Positions 46,645 to 57,779 of a DNA stretch of 64,000 nucleotides are shown piece by piece. Made by a program: the position numbers and the translations under genes. How positions within the stretch are numbered: position 1 is the stretch's first letter; the number at the start of each line of letters is the position of its first letter. Origin of the DNA: Jacaranda mimosifolia (taxonomy: Eukaryota; Streptophyta; Magnoliopsida; Lamiales; Bignoniaceae); the NCBI GenBank assembly GCA_018894105.1, contig CM032127.1:4001001-4065000 (forward strand), read 5' to 3'. The notes under the pieces are model-generated. The model did no database searches, was not told the DNA's origin, and worked only from the letters and a program-made list of their open reading frames with translations.

Positions 46645-48040
46645 TTATAGTTTCTCTTGATTTGATGTTGATGGTTCAGGGTCTGGAATTTTAACTGGTT
46701 CTTCAAATCCTGTAACTTCTTTGCTTAAGGTTTTCTTGGCATAAGATGGATTAGTTTCATCAAATGACACGTGCATGGATTCTTGAACAGTTCTTTTCCA
46801 TTTGTTAAAAACACAATAAGCTTTACTATGTATTGAGTAACCAACAAAGATAGCCTCATTAACTTTGGAATCAAACTTTGTCAAATAATCTCTATCATTA
46901 AGAATAAAACATTTGCAACCAAAAACACGAAAATAAAAAATGTTTGGAATTTTTTCGTGCCACAATTCATATGGAGTTTTTCTCAAAAGTGGTCTTAAAA
47001 AGACACGATTTGACACATAACAAGCTATATTCACAGCTTCACCCCATAAGGATTTTGGAAGATCATATTCATTAAGCATGGTTCTAGTAGTTTCTTGCAA
47101 ATTTTGATTTTTCCTTTCAATGACCCCATTTTGTTGGAGATTCTTAGGAGCAGAAAAATCATGAATGTAACCATGTTCTTCACAAAATAGAGTAAAGTTT
47201 ATTTCATCAAACTTAGTTCCATGGTCACTTCGAATTTTCTTAATGAAATAACCCTTTTTCATTTTAAAACCTTTTGGTGAGTGGAATAAAACTTAGTAAA
47301 GCATCATTTTTGTGAGCAAGGAATAAAACTCATGTAAAACGAGTAAAATCATCTACTATGACAAATGCGTATCTTTTACCTTCAAGGAAAGTGGTTTTCA
47401 TAGGTCCAAATAGGTTAATGTGCAGAAGTTCTAGTGGCTTGGAAGTTGTGACCTTATTCTTTGGTTTGAAAGATGTTTGGATTTGTTTCCCTTTCTGGCA
47501 TGCATCACGTATCTTGTCCTTGGAGAAGTTTAACTTAGGTACCCCTTTGACAAGTCCTTCTTTGCAAGATGAGATGTAAGTTCCATGTTTACATGGCCCA
47601 TTTTCTTATGCCATTTATCCAACATTCTTCATCTGAAACAGCTAAACACTCTATATTTTGATAGGTTAAATCATCAAGGGTTATACAATAAACATTTCCA
47701 TATCTGATAACAGTAAAAATGAGTCTCTTTTTGTTTGATAACACAGCAAGAGGGATGAAATTTTACCTCATAACCTTCATCACATAGTTGATTAATACTG
47801 AGCAAGTTATGCTTAAGGCCTTCAACAAGCCAAATGTTATCAATCCAAGTACTAGTCTGCTTACCAATAGTACCTTTACCTATTATGCATCCTTCTGTGT
47901 TGCCTGTATAGAGAATATTTCATGCATAATAATTGTTAAGCTTAAGAAACATGGACGCATCCCTCGTCATATATCTAGAACATCTACTATCTAAGTACCA
48001 CTTCTGTTTCAGGGAATGTTCCTTGGCCTATACCTATAAG
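46645..48040 (-). pseudogene. pol: copia protease and integrase, broken
   Basis: On minus from about 48010 the protease reads KWYLDSRCSRYMT where the family has DSGCSRHMT: the catalytic Gly is Arg. Integrase follows: GHVNMELTSHLAKK belongs to the zinc-binding head, the first catalytic Asp area (47290-47400) is full of stops, then a 205-codon open segment (47262-46645) keeps IRSDHGTKFDE, GVIERKNQNLQETTR (third acidic residue) and SLWGEAVNIACYVSNRV. It ends in the copia linker VSFDETNPSYAKKTLSKE. It cannot encode a working enzyme. Confidence 0.88.
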
Positions 48041-48049
48041 AAATCAATT

Positions 48050-48311
48050 TGTTTTAGGTCCCCAAACTAAGTTGGGTCCTTCATGGCTAGTAGTAGGTCA
48101 TTTTCTTATCCAAACAAACTTGGTACCAATAAGTTTCTCAATTGGACATCTATAATTGACATGACCAGATCTACCACAAGTAAAGCATATTTTTCAAACA
48201 TGTTTGAAATTCATTTTGGAAGCAATAGAAACCGATTTGGTTTTTATCTAGTTCATGCAATTTTTCAAATTTTGACCCTTTTTAAACATTATGTCTAGGT
48301 GGAACATGCAT

Positions 48312-48351
<40 letters not shown>

Positions 48352-49770
48352 CACTTATGGAACATTCATCCAGGTCATCCTCAACATGCAAGCATTCCTC
48401 AACAATCATTTTTCCTTTAATTTCACGGCTCATTTTTTCAACTTTTTTTTTCCCCAAGGAATTGTTATCTTTAGTTAGCCAATCATTTATTTTCTTCTTG
48501 CATTCAGCATCAAAGGTCTCTATATTATTCTATTCTTAACCATTTGCATTTCAAATTTATTTTTATGAGCCTTATCGAATTCTTCTCGCATATAGTCCAC
48601 TTTTTCTTGCAAAGCATTATTTTTATCAACAAGTATTTTCACATGAATTTTGTAGAGCTTAAGCAATTTTTGCACATCCTCATCAATGTCAATTTCATCA
48701 TTGGAATCACAATCAGAGCATGAAGAGGTACTTATTGATTTACCATAAAGTAATTCTCTTCATTGTCAAATTTCTCACTATCAGATTCATCCCATATTGT
48801 TGCCATCGCCTTAGCTTTGGCTTGTTTTGCATATTTCTTCAATGGGGATAGTCCAATTTTCTGTGTCTAATTTCATTATATTCGCAGCAGCGAGGTGGTT
48901 TGGTATTTGCAGTTTTTGGACTGGTTCTTTTTTATTTGACTTATTGTGCCGAAGTTTTCTTTTGAGGTTCATTAGTTGCTTTAACCTTTGGGAAATCAGA
49001 ACAATTTCATCCTTAACCTAGTCCTCATCAAAATCTTCTAGGAGTTCTGAGTCGGAATCATGACTGATATTAAAAGCAATGTTCTTTTGACTTTTAGTTC
49101 AAACCTTCTTCTTTATTTAGCAGCGTCATCTCATAGGATGTGAGAGATCTAATTAGTTCACCTATGGTCATTCTGCTAAAATTACAAGCTTCCTGGATGG
49201 CAGTCACTTTTGGTATTCATTCATTTGAAAACGATCTAGAATCTTCTGGACTTGCCCATCTTTGTTTATGGTTCTATCGAGTGCAAACATAGGATTTATA
49301 ATTTCCATGAAGCGCGCGTACATCTAGCTTGTAGTCTCATTAGGTTTTATCTAGAACATTTCATACTTGTGAGTGAGAAGAGCAATCTTCTCTTGTCGAA
49401 CCTGACTGGTACCGTCTTAGGTCACTTACAACATGTCCTATATTTACTTTGTTGTAGCACATGTACTAACTTGGTTATACTCCTCTTCGGTGAGAGCATA
49501 TGATAGAATGTTTTTGGCCGTCGCATTCATCGAGATGGCTTTTTTATCATCATTGGTAGATTCACGTCTCTTCTTTGGAGCCATCTGTCCGTCAACTAAT
49601 TTCATTGGAACCGTAGGCCCTTCACTAACCACATCCCATAAATCAAAATCCATGGCAATTTTGTATTTTTGCATTTGATTTTTCTACGTAGCATAGTTGG
49701 AACCATTAAACAGTGGAGATCGGTTGTGCGATTGCCCTTCTGCAAAGACATCAAGAGTATTAGTAACCAT
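48050..49770 (-). pseudogene. gag: copia gag, broken
   Basis: On minus the ATG at 49770 opens MVTNTLDVFAEGQSHNRSPL and FNGSNYATW, a normal copia gag start, and MDFDLWDVVSEGPTVPMKLV follows with frames largely open to 49444. The middle is stop-ridden and interrupted by a GT microsatellite at 48311-48350. A complete zinc knuckle CFTCGRSGHVNYRC lies near 48135-48185. Gag would form the virus-like particle; this copy cannot. Confidence 0.88.
48311..48350. repeat. (GT)n microsatellite
   Basis: About 20 GT units within the gag relic, interrupting its frame. Confidence 0.95.
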
Positions 49771-49815
49771 AGGATCTTTTACTCTGGTAGTTACACCATA
49801 ATATAGTGAACTAAT

Positions 49816-49827
49816 GCTCTGATGCCA
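49816..49827 (-). other. Primer binding site (tRNA-iMet type)
   Basis: On minus, two bases after the end of the 5' LTR, the sequence is TGGCATCAGAGC, one mismatch from TGGTATCAGAGC, the complement of the initiator tRNA-Met 3' end used by plant copia elements. Confidence 0.85.
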
Positions 49828-49829
49828 AT

Positions 49830-51636
49830 TGTGAGTGATTATATGCCTTAGAGGGGGTGAATTAGGCTTAAGAGATATCAATGCAGTGGAAGTTTATCAC
49901 TCAAAATACTTTTTGATCTTTCAAAAACTATTTAAGTCTTATGCAAAAAATAATTTTAGTTACTGATTGGAATTTAGTAAATATTAGTTAAGATACCAGT
50001 CATATCGGTGATACGAAAAGTAGTAATTGCAGAAGTAAATAGACACTGGATTTTTAGAGGATTGACAAGCCTACATTCTCTACCTAAGCTTTCACTTAGG
50101 ATTTTAAACATATCAAATTAATAAGTGAATAAGAATGTTTTGAAAGTAAAACAGTAATTTGATAGTAAGAAAAGATTAAGCAACAGAAATACCATATCAG
50201 GGTGAAAAACTAGCTCTTCGCAAAGAGTTACACTGAAGTCCTAGACAAGATGATGCAAGTTTCAGAGTACAGTGAAACTAACTACTTCTAAACAGTTCCA
50301 AGGGAACTTCTACTAGATTCACTTGCGCAACTTCAATGGATTGTTGCATGAGTTGCTGCCCCTCGTTCGGCAAGCTCTAATTTGTTCTTCCAGATTGAAA
50401 CCAAGAAAATTGCAGAAAGTTCCAGGCAATACCACCCTTCCATTTTCTTTACCTAGAGGTTCTTAGAGCCACCGAGCTCCAATTTGTTCTCTTTATGGGG
50501 TCCCCTGAGAGTAGGAACGACGCCTGTCCTTCTCACCACTAGGTCCTTCGAGAGACAAACCGCCTTGTCCTCATCTCCCCAAGGTCTATTGAAAGCAACA
50601 TCCACTTGACCTTCTTCACCACAAGGTCCCTAGAAAGCATATGTAGAGTAAGTAATAAGCAATAATTAAGCACAAGAATGTGTAAAAGAGTGTCACAGAA
50701 CTCCTCAAGATATTTAACCAAGTTCTCTCCCGACTTAGTGATTCACTTTTTGAATACTGCACATTTTTCAATATATAGATGTACTACCAATAGCTATAAG
50801 TCCCAATTTGGTAAGTGACCACTAGATACAAATAAGGAAACAACCCATAAGGCAAAATGCTATTAGAGTCATGATTAAAGCATAATTACGGACTCAATTA
50901 GTGATGTAACAAAACTGGTCTTTTTTCCTATTAAATGAAGATATGAATCTTAAGCTACAATCCTTAAGTGATCATGTTAAATAAAGAAAGTTAATTCTAT
51001 CACATTCTAACAGATTCCAGCAAATAAATAAGGAAAAAATAGTTTAAAATAATTATTGCATCTAAATCAGATAAATACATTTAGTAAACTAGAGATGCAA
51101 GATTTAAATCCAAGAAGGATAGATTTTCCTAATATGAAAGATATGAGAATCAATCTAGATGATTTCCATGAAAAAGGTAAGTCAAAATCCAGTTATTTAT
51201 GGAAAGCAGATTCCAGACAAGGTTTAAAAATTATCTGCAATTTATTTGAAAATAATTTAATATGTCCATGCAGAAAAATGTTTTTTCCTTAAAATATTAA
51301 AAGGTTATTGATTTGGAAGAGGATAATAGGAAAAGGAAATAAGCTATTAACATTCATTGAATCTAGTGATGATCACCATATGTTTAACTTCAAGATTAGC
51401 AACATGTTTTTCTTCCATGAATAAAAGATGTGATGGGCTAAACCAACTATAAAGATATGTTGTTAAAATCAATATATGGGAAGATAGGAAGATAAGTTCC
51501 AGGCAGCATAAGATAATTTTCTCACAGCATAAGTCAAGTTCCAGTTTATTTTTGGGAATAATTCACATTAATTATGCAACAAATAATGTCATAATCAAAA
51601 CTCTAATCCTTATGCAAAATCATCAAAGGGTTAACC
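49830..51636 (-). repeat. 5' LTR of the SIRE-type element
   Basis: It is 1807 bp and bounded on plus by TGTGAGTGATTATATGCC and GGTTAACC (final CA mutated to CC). A TATA-like CTATATATTG on minus near 50770-50780 lies in the part that the 3' LTR has lost. The segment from about 50125 onward is repeated at 57780. Confidence 0.88.
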
Positions 51637-51889
51637 TACATGCAGACACTTTGCACCCAAAAGAATTCGTAGAAACAAAACAAAGAATTGTATGCACGAG
51701 AATACCAAGTCCTATTTCCTAATCCCTATCAAAATATTAGACTTTTTGAAGTGTTAGGTAGACCATGTTAAGTTGGACTCTTTTGGCACGAAAGAATAAT
51801 ATTATATGGTTTCCTTCTAGGCTTAATTCCTATGATATCTGAAATTGAATAATTCAATTATTGACTTAAGGAATTTTGTTTCTTCTTTT

Positions 51890-52400
51890 TCTTCTAGTGT
51901 TTTGTAATTTTCTCTAATTGATTTCTTAATTTCATTACTTATGATGAAATCAAAAGGATATGATCACTACAATCTACGCCACAGATGCAATCAATAGACC
52001 ATCAACTCAAAATTACTTAACAAAATCAAATTTTATTTTTGATAATCAATATTACAAACAACTAAGGCCAAAGAGTTTAATTTCCACATGTGTGCCCCTT
52101 AGTGTTAATTTATAAGGGGCTGCTTCAATGTAAAATATGTATTTCTCAAGCGAATTTCACATAGTTCAGTGTTGGTTAATTGCTAGTTTGAGCAATCACC
52201 TTAGAATTTAAATTTACCTCCATTACTTTCACAAAGTGGCGGCTACCCGAATTGAATTTTCTATTTACTTGGCTATATACTATTTAATATCAACCCTCTT
52301 GTGTGTTTAAAATATTAGTTATATACAATTCTTTAAGTTTGGTAACTTGTAAACCTGGCCGCTGATTAAAGGTAGAATAGTTGTGCAATATTCCAACTTC
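51890..52400. repeat. Repeat family R, copy 3 (lacks SINE and Tourist insertions)
   Basis: Collinear with copies 1, 2 and 4. It reads directly through both insertion sites near 52262 and 52316, so it serves as an ancestral empty-site reference. Confidence 0.75.
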
Positions 52401-53113
52401 TACCAAATGTTACTTGACATGTCTCTTTTCAAAATTGTAGTGCATGGTGCACTAATCAATGGCTAGCAATTCAATTTTTTATTTCAAATAATGTTATTTC
52501 TTATTTTACTTTATGAATATAATGCATATAAATATTTTATTAAAAAATATTTACTTAATAATTACACACATTTAACATATAACCATAAAATAAAATAAAA
52601 AATTTAAAATAGATGGCGAGTCGCTATGCCCGTGCCTCAAATTCAATTGCAACTAATTTCTTTGTGGAATATTTTTCCCTATCAAGTCAACCTAATTCTT
52701 TGAGTTCAGTATTGATTAATTAATTGGATACAATTTGTAGGAAAAATAGCAAAAGTAGGACTGTAAGTATAGCCATTTCCCACTAGAGGACTGAAACTTG
52801 GGGTCACGTAAATTAATACCAAAACTCATAAAAATACAAAAAAAAAGGACAGCGTTCATCAAAAAACATAGGATGTTGGCGTGTCACTGACTTGTAATAA
52901 AATCCGACGAACTCAATTCTAGCAAGCCTGGGCCCTTTTCCACGTTGCCTGCCACCTAAAAAAAATGTGCCATATCATTTAAATTGTACATGTACCACCA
53001 AGTTAGGGAAATTGTTGGCTGCTTAAGCAGAAATTAGCCAACATACCCTTCTTGTTCACAAAAGCCCTAGCTCCTATTCACTATTCGCGGAAGAGAGAAA
53101 AAGAGAAACAACA

Positions 53114-53568
53114 ATGTCATTTATTTCATCAAGTTCAAGTAATATTATATGCTCTTACATTAAGAAAGCAGTTATTCACACATTCTGGATTGATGACAAC
53201 CCAAGAAGGAGATTTCTTTCTTGTGTTGATTAATTATAAGGTAAAAGGAGGTTCAATTCTTGTGAATCTAAGGTTAGAATGAGATATACTTGTGGTATAT
53301 TTTGAATCTCTCTCTCTCTCTCTCTATTTTTTTTTTCCAGCGGCAAGGATGTTCTTTTTTTGATTGGAATGATCTTCCATTATGCCAAAGAGCAAGGCTC
53401 ATAATTCCAGGCTTTCTTTGAAGGATTAGAGCAAAATATTATGGAATTGTAGAGCTGAAACTGAAAAAAAGAAGACTTGAAGTGATGCTGGGTATGACTT
53501 GGTTAATTATCATTTTTTACTTGTTGTGGGTGTTTTGGGTTGGTTTGGTGATGAAGACAAGTGAGTAG
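53114..53568 (+). pseudogene. GRF zinc-finger protein with C-terminal membrane segment, copy 1
   Basis: Exon 1 (53114-53240) opens MSFISSSSSN and reads AVIHTFWIDDNPRRRFLSC; donor AAG|GTAAAA. Exon 2 (53341-53568) begins after TTTTTTCCAG and reads RQGCSFFDWNDLPLCQRARL, IIPGF, then a TGA, then RRLEVMLGMTWLII and a hydrophobic run (IIFYLLWVFWVGLV). NPxRRF...C...GC.FF.W is the GRF zinc ribbon, which binds single-stranded nucleic acid in other proteins. A TAA in place of Tyr at the exon 1 end (CVD*) and the TGA disrupt it. The charged stretch before the membrane segment could be a short coiled coil. It is convergent with the transposase, about 730 bp away. An accessory role in the MULE is inferred. 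Confidence 0.8.
53307..53325. repeat. (CT)n tract at the GRF intron 3' end
   Basis: A CT dinucleotide run forms part of the polypyrimidine tract before the intron acceptor; the same tract is at 60933-60951 in unit 2. Confidence 0.9.
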
Positions 53569-54299
53569 AGGATTGGAGGACCCTATCATATGTTGTCCTG
53601 AAGAGGAAGAAAAAGTTTAATTTGTGGCTTGTTTGTGTTTATTTTTAGTTTAGGTTGCATAATATTGATAGATGAAGACTTTCAATTGTTTTGCAGCCTA
53701 TTCGTACTGATATGCAATGGTTACATAGAATTTCATGCAATTTTTATAGCTTTATGTAAACTTGGTTTTCAATGTTGGAGTGTCAGTAAAAGGATGTCGT
53801 TTTCTTTGTATACTGCAGTGGTTTCTAGTAGATAAATATGTGCAAAAGGCCAAAGGCAAATTGGCTTAGAACATGATCATAAATTAACTTGAAAAAGTTA
53901 CTCAACCAAAACAATACAATAAATACACACTCTGCCTAACACTAAGCTAAAGAGTAGTAAAAGACATAAATAGAACATTGCAATAAAAAAGACTAGCTTC
54001 ATTAAACTGTCAAGAACCAATAATCACATAAGCTATGTAAAGTTCATCAATAAAAATGCAGTCTTTAATCTGTTCACTTAGAATAAACTGGCAAAATGGT
54101 ATCCCCAAAACCTCTACAAAAAGACTACCCAAAAAGAGTGCAACATCAACTGCTGATATATCCCCAAAAACAAATACACACAAAAGACTCCAACTACCTT
54201 AGAATCTCCCAAAAATTACGGCACTCCAACCAACAGCCCCACAATTAGAACAAAAATTCTTAACCATTTGATTGACTTGGACCAATGGCATTAGACAAT

Positions 54300-57200
54300 C
54301 TAAAATTGAAGCTTTATAACTCCACAAACAACAGCATGAGTAATTGTGCTTCCTGACTGTTGTACGAATTGGCAACCCTGAAATAGTAGAGGGGCTCTAA
54401 CATTCACCCTAGAGTGTAACATCCTTGAAGGTTGTTGAGTATTCATTCCCATCTGCATCTGGTTGTACATGGAAGGGCCAAGAACAAGTCTTGGTTCAGT
54501 GGCATGGTACATATGGATCTGCTTTAGTGGCATACTGCTCAACTAGAGTTTTCTGTATATGTGCTTCACTGGGTGGCAAAATGAAAGCTAAGCTAACTTG
54601 CTGGCACCACTAGTAGCTCATAGAATTGGCCTGAAACATCAGAAGGGAGTTGGCTAGAATAGTTACCTGAAAATAAGTTACAAATCAATAAAAGGCAAAT
54701 GAAACAAATTCAAGTAATAACATCAAATTAATAAAACCAATAGCAACAACCAATATCAATATCATCTATTGAAGGATTAAACTGACTTGTGCCTTCTTAA
54801 GAGTGCTTTCCTTTCCTTCTCACCTATCAAAATTATAAAGACATAAAGTTAGCAAACAATGCGAGTAACAATATAGTAAAATGAACAAATCAAGTAACAT
54901 CATATTGAAGTAATACATACATCCAACTTTTTCCTTGGTATGCCCATTTCATTATCACCAGAATTCTCCATATGTGCATTATCATCACCAGACCTCATTC
55001 TCCTGCACGTTTTAGCATTATGGCCAACCATACCACATACACTACACTTGATAGTGCTATGTTGATGTCTTCACTTCATTGTCTCCTTTCCCTTTGCCTT
55101 TTTATGTTTTTTGTCTTTAAGCTCATGTATTTCCATTCTTCTAGCCTTTAAAGGTCTACCAACACCCCTTCCAAAATTAGGCGGCAGTAGTTGAATGAAC
55201 ATAGTCTCACCCCACAACTCATCACTAGTAATACACAGTATAGCTGGCTTGCACACCCTTTTGTAAGTATCAATAGAGTAACCACTATGGACATAATTTT
55301 CAGGATACTCTCTTTGATTAACTATGGCAGCCAAAGCATGTTTACATGGAATTCCTAATAGCTGGCACTTTTTGCAAGTGGATGTCATGTTATGCAAGTC
55401 AATACAATGTTGGCTACCATGAAAGCATGAAATTTGGTAATCAGTGGCGTTTGCTTTGATGGGGATGCAATCTGCCATCTTGCTTGCAATCTTTTCAAGC
55501 ATTTTGGTTATTTTGGGGCAAAATGTTCCCTTCCACTTTGACTCTACTTTGTCTCTGTTTTCTTGTAGTCTCCTTATCATGTACTCCCATATCCATTCCA
55601 TCATAGTTACAATGGATTTCTCTCTAGCTTCTAAAATGCAGCTATTAAAGCTTTCACCCAAGTTTTTCTTCATTGAAGTGAGATCTATTCCATTGGCTTT
55701 GTGGTTTGTCATTGAACCAATCAGTAGCACTTGCATCTGTATCTCTCATTTCCTACATTCTTCTTTTAAACTCTCCAACTGTTGTTACCTTAGCTGCCAT
55801 CCACAAAGCATTCTTGAATGATAAACCCCTAAAACCAACCTGTTTCATGTTATTATGCATGTGTCTGACACAAAATCTATGTGTTGAACTAGAGAATATA
55901 TTCTCAAAAGCATATATTAATCCTTTCTATTTATCAGGCATGAACATATACTCACTTTCATCCCTAATTTTCAAGTCTTGCTTCAAGAAACTATCAGGAA
56001 TCATTTCCAAGAATCACCTGACTCTTTACATACCGATGCATTTGGATTAGATAGGTGTTATTGTTTGGATCCGCACCTACAGCTGTCAACAGTACTCATC
56101 CATGGGGCTCTTTCAAATGATACCCATCTATAGCAATAAAAGGCCTGCAACCAGCCCTATACCCTTGCTTTAATACTTCAAAGCACACATAGAATTTGCT
56201 GAATCTAGCCTCTGCATTATGGTCTTCAGTCCCCAAAATAACAATGGAGCCTGGGTTGCTCTTCCTTGGCTCTGCCGCATAATCCCATAGCTTACTATAC
56301 TGATAATCAGAGCTACCCTCAGGGATCTTACTTGATCCCAAGATACATTACACATTGACTCATTGATTGCATCTATTTTGAAACCCTTTACGTCTCTCTT
56401 GTGGTCTATTTAAACTTGTGCAAGTAATAAACTCTATCTTCTATACGCTTGGTTTGTTTTAATGTCCCTCCATTATGTTAATGGCATGATATTAGATAGC
56501 TTTTTGGAATGCGACCTTAGTGCTGAAAATCATACCTATCTCAAATATAGGATCATATATCTTAACTGGATTAAAGATAGGATGACTTTGTCCCTTCTTC
56601 TCTTCATCAGACAAGTAGTCATCAAAATCATTATTACAGTCAACCAAATCAGTTTCATACTTATTTTCACTTGACTCCAACTCATTAGTGGCATTATTAT
56701 CATTGTCAGCATCTAATATCTCAGTTTCTCTTGGCCTATCATCTACATTTTCATCAAATAAATTATCATCATCCATCGAACATTTTCATCAAATAAACTA
56801 TCATCATGCGTCGACTCATCTTCTCCTTCATAATCACTGTCAATAAGTGAATAACTGTCATGCACTCATTTTCATCTTCCTCAGGTATAGGGGGTGCAAT
56901 ATCCATTGCAACTTCATATGCATTAATCAGTGTATCCATATCTCTAAACAGGCTGTCAGCATTAATGTCCCCAAAATTATCTTCATCTAGCTGCTCTTTA
57001 TCTTGAATTGGATTATAATCATGTTAAAGCTCTTCATTTTGCAAAAAAATGTTATCATGCACTTGTGTCTGTTAAATGCTTTTTTGTTCTGTATTTTCAG
57101 CATTCAAAGTAATAATTTTTTTAGCAATATCCACATTAGTTGCAGTTTTAGCATATGTATCTACCACATTTGCATCCACATGTCCAGTATGTTCATTAGC

Positions 57201-57400
57201 TATAGTTCCATAACATCTTGAGGTTGCACTTCTGATGGAGGTTGCACTTCAGTTTAAGCCACATGTTCATATTCATTTGCTTCCACCTTAGTTTGTTTAC
57301 CTTATGGTAATTCATTTTTTCCTTCATTCTCCTGCTACATGTTAGGGTCAACTGGAGGTTTATACTTAGCATCAACGTATACAGACATCTCAACTTAAGT
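54300..57400 (-). pseudogene. MuDR-type MULE transposase, copy 1, decayed
   Basis: On minus: an acidic N-terminal zone (MDDDNLFDENVDDRPRE, 56776 down) leads to NPVKIYDPIFEIGMIFSTKV, the start of the MuDR DNA-binding domain. The DDE core begins with FIAIDGYHLKEPHG near 56100. An open 221-codon stretch (55736-55071) holds ESFNSCILEAREKSIVTMM, then the SWIM finger CKKCQLLGIPCKHALAAIV, whose first Cys position of the usual CxC is Ser, and ENYVHSGYSIDTYKRV. A CCHC knuckle CSVCGMVGHNAKTC follows near 55010-55050. After an intron-like gap the tail NVRAPLLFQGCQFVQQSG lies at about 54380. Many stops between 55800 and 56400. It would cut and insert the MULE; inactive here. Confidence 0.88.
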
Positions 57401-57409
57401 CTCCATTAA

Positions 57410-57700
57410 TTGCATTTACATTGTCATCTCTTCAATTATCTTTTCATGCCTAATATTTGTTCTTCCATGGCATGTACACATTCATCAAAAGATATTATAG
57501 CCTGCTGCGCCATTCTTCTATACTCCAATCTAGCTGGTTATGGCCCTAAAACATCAAAAGGTGATGGACCAAGACCAAATATACGTATATGTCCATGATG
57601 ATCTTCTCCTAAGACCTTAGGTAAAGAGTCATTTCGAGAAGTAACAGACCACGAAGGTTCTGAATGATCAAATTCTATGGTATTGGACCTTGAAACAAAA
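57410..57700 (-). pseudogene. Short Transposase_24-like or MULE N-terminal segment
   Basis: On minus the segment reads EFDHSEPSWSVTSRNDSLPK, GHIRIFGLGPSPFDVLGP (then TAA) and MAQQAIISFDECVHAMEEQI. The G(H/R)(I/V)R.(F/L)G.GP(S/T)P pattern recalls the C-terminal part of CACTA ORF1 proteins rather than MuDR transposases. It could be an independent CACTA scrap upstream of the MULE gene or an unusual N-terminal extension of it. Broken by at least one stop. Confidence 0.35.
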
Positions 57701-57779
57701 ATGAAGTATGGCATTACAGATGAAAGTCAAAAAATTATATCTCCAATTAAAATATTTATAACTTTAGGAATATAATAAG

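Larger units (their letters stand above)
43936..51636 (-). mobile_element. Full-length SIRE-type Ty1/copia retrotransposon, decayed
   Basis: The 5' LTR is 49830-51636 and the 3' LTR 43936-44445 (minus orientation). A 5-bp TSD TACAT is found at 43931-43935 and 51637-51641. A primer site follows the 5' LTR and a polypurine tract precedes the 3' LTR. Coding order on minus is gag, protease, integrase, RT, RNase H. Many stops and frameshifts. The same right-hand LTR junction is present in the tandem duplicate near 59268. Confidence 0.92.
50125..57779. repeat. Tandem duplication, unit 1 (~7.65 kb)
   Basis: This unit is collinear with 57780 to the window end. Anchors: AAGAATGTTTT at 50131 and 57785, CGGCAAGGAT at 53341 and 60969, TCTTTAAGCTCAT at 55114 and 62784, giving offsets of 7628-7670 with small indels. 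The join at 57779/57780 falls inside copia LTR sequence, so unit 2 begins about 295 bp into the LTR. ATAAGTGAA is shared by both breakpoint regions. Confidence 0.88.
52735..57779. mobile_element. MULE (Mutator-like) with GRF-finger gene and MuDR-type transposase, copy 1
   Basis: The left end (from about 52735: GGAAAAATAGCAAAAGTAGG, then AGTATAGCCATTTC) matches the arms of the MULE MITEs at 19163 and 27703, which have 9-bp TSDs. Inside are a GRF zinc-finger gene on plus and a MuDR-family transposase on minus, converging on each other as mudrB and mudrA do in maize MuDR. No right terminal repeat is present before the duplication junction at 57779; it should lie beyond the window. Confidence 0.75.

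Noticed and set aside
51886..51900. Right terminus of the CACTA element that starts at 41768 (TTCTTCTAGTG)
   Set aside because: The same stretch is part of repeat family R in other copies (near 59520 and 40345), so it is not a CACTA end.
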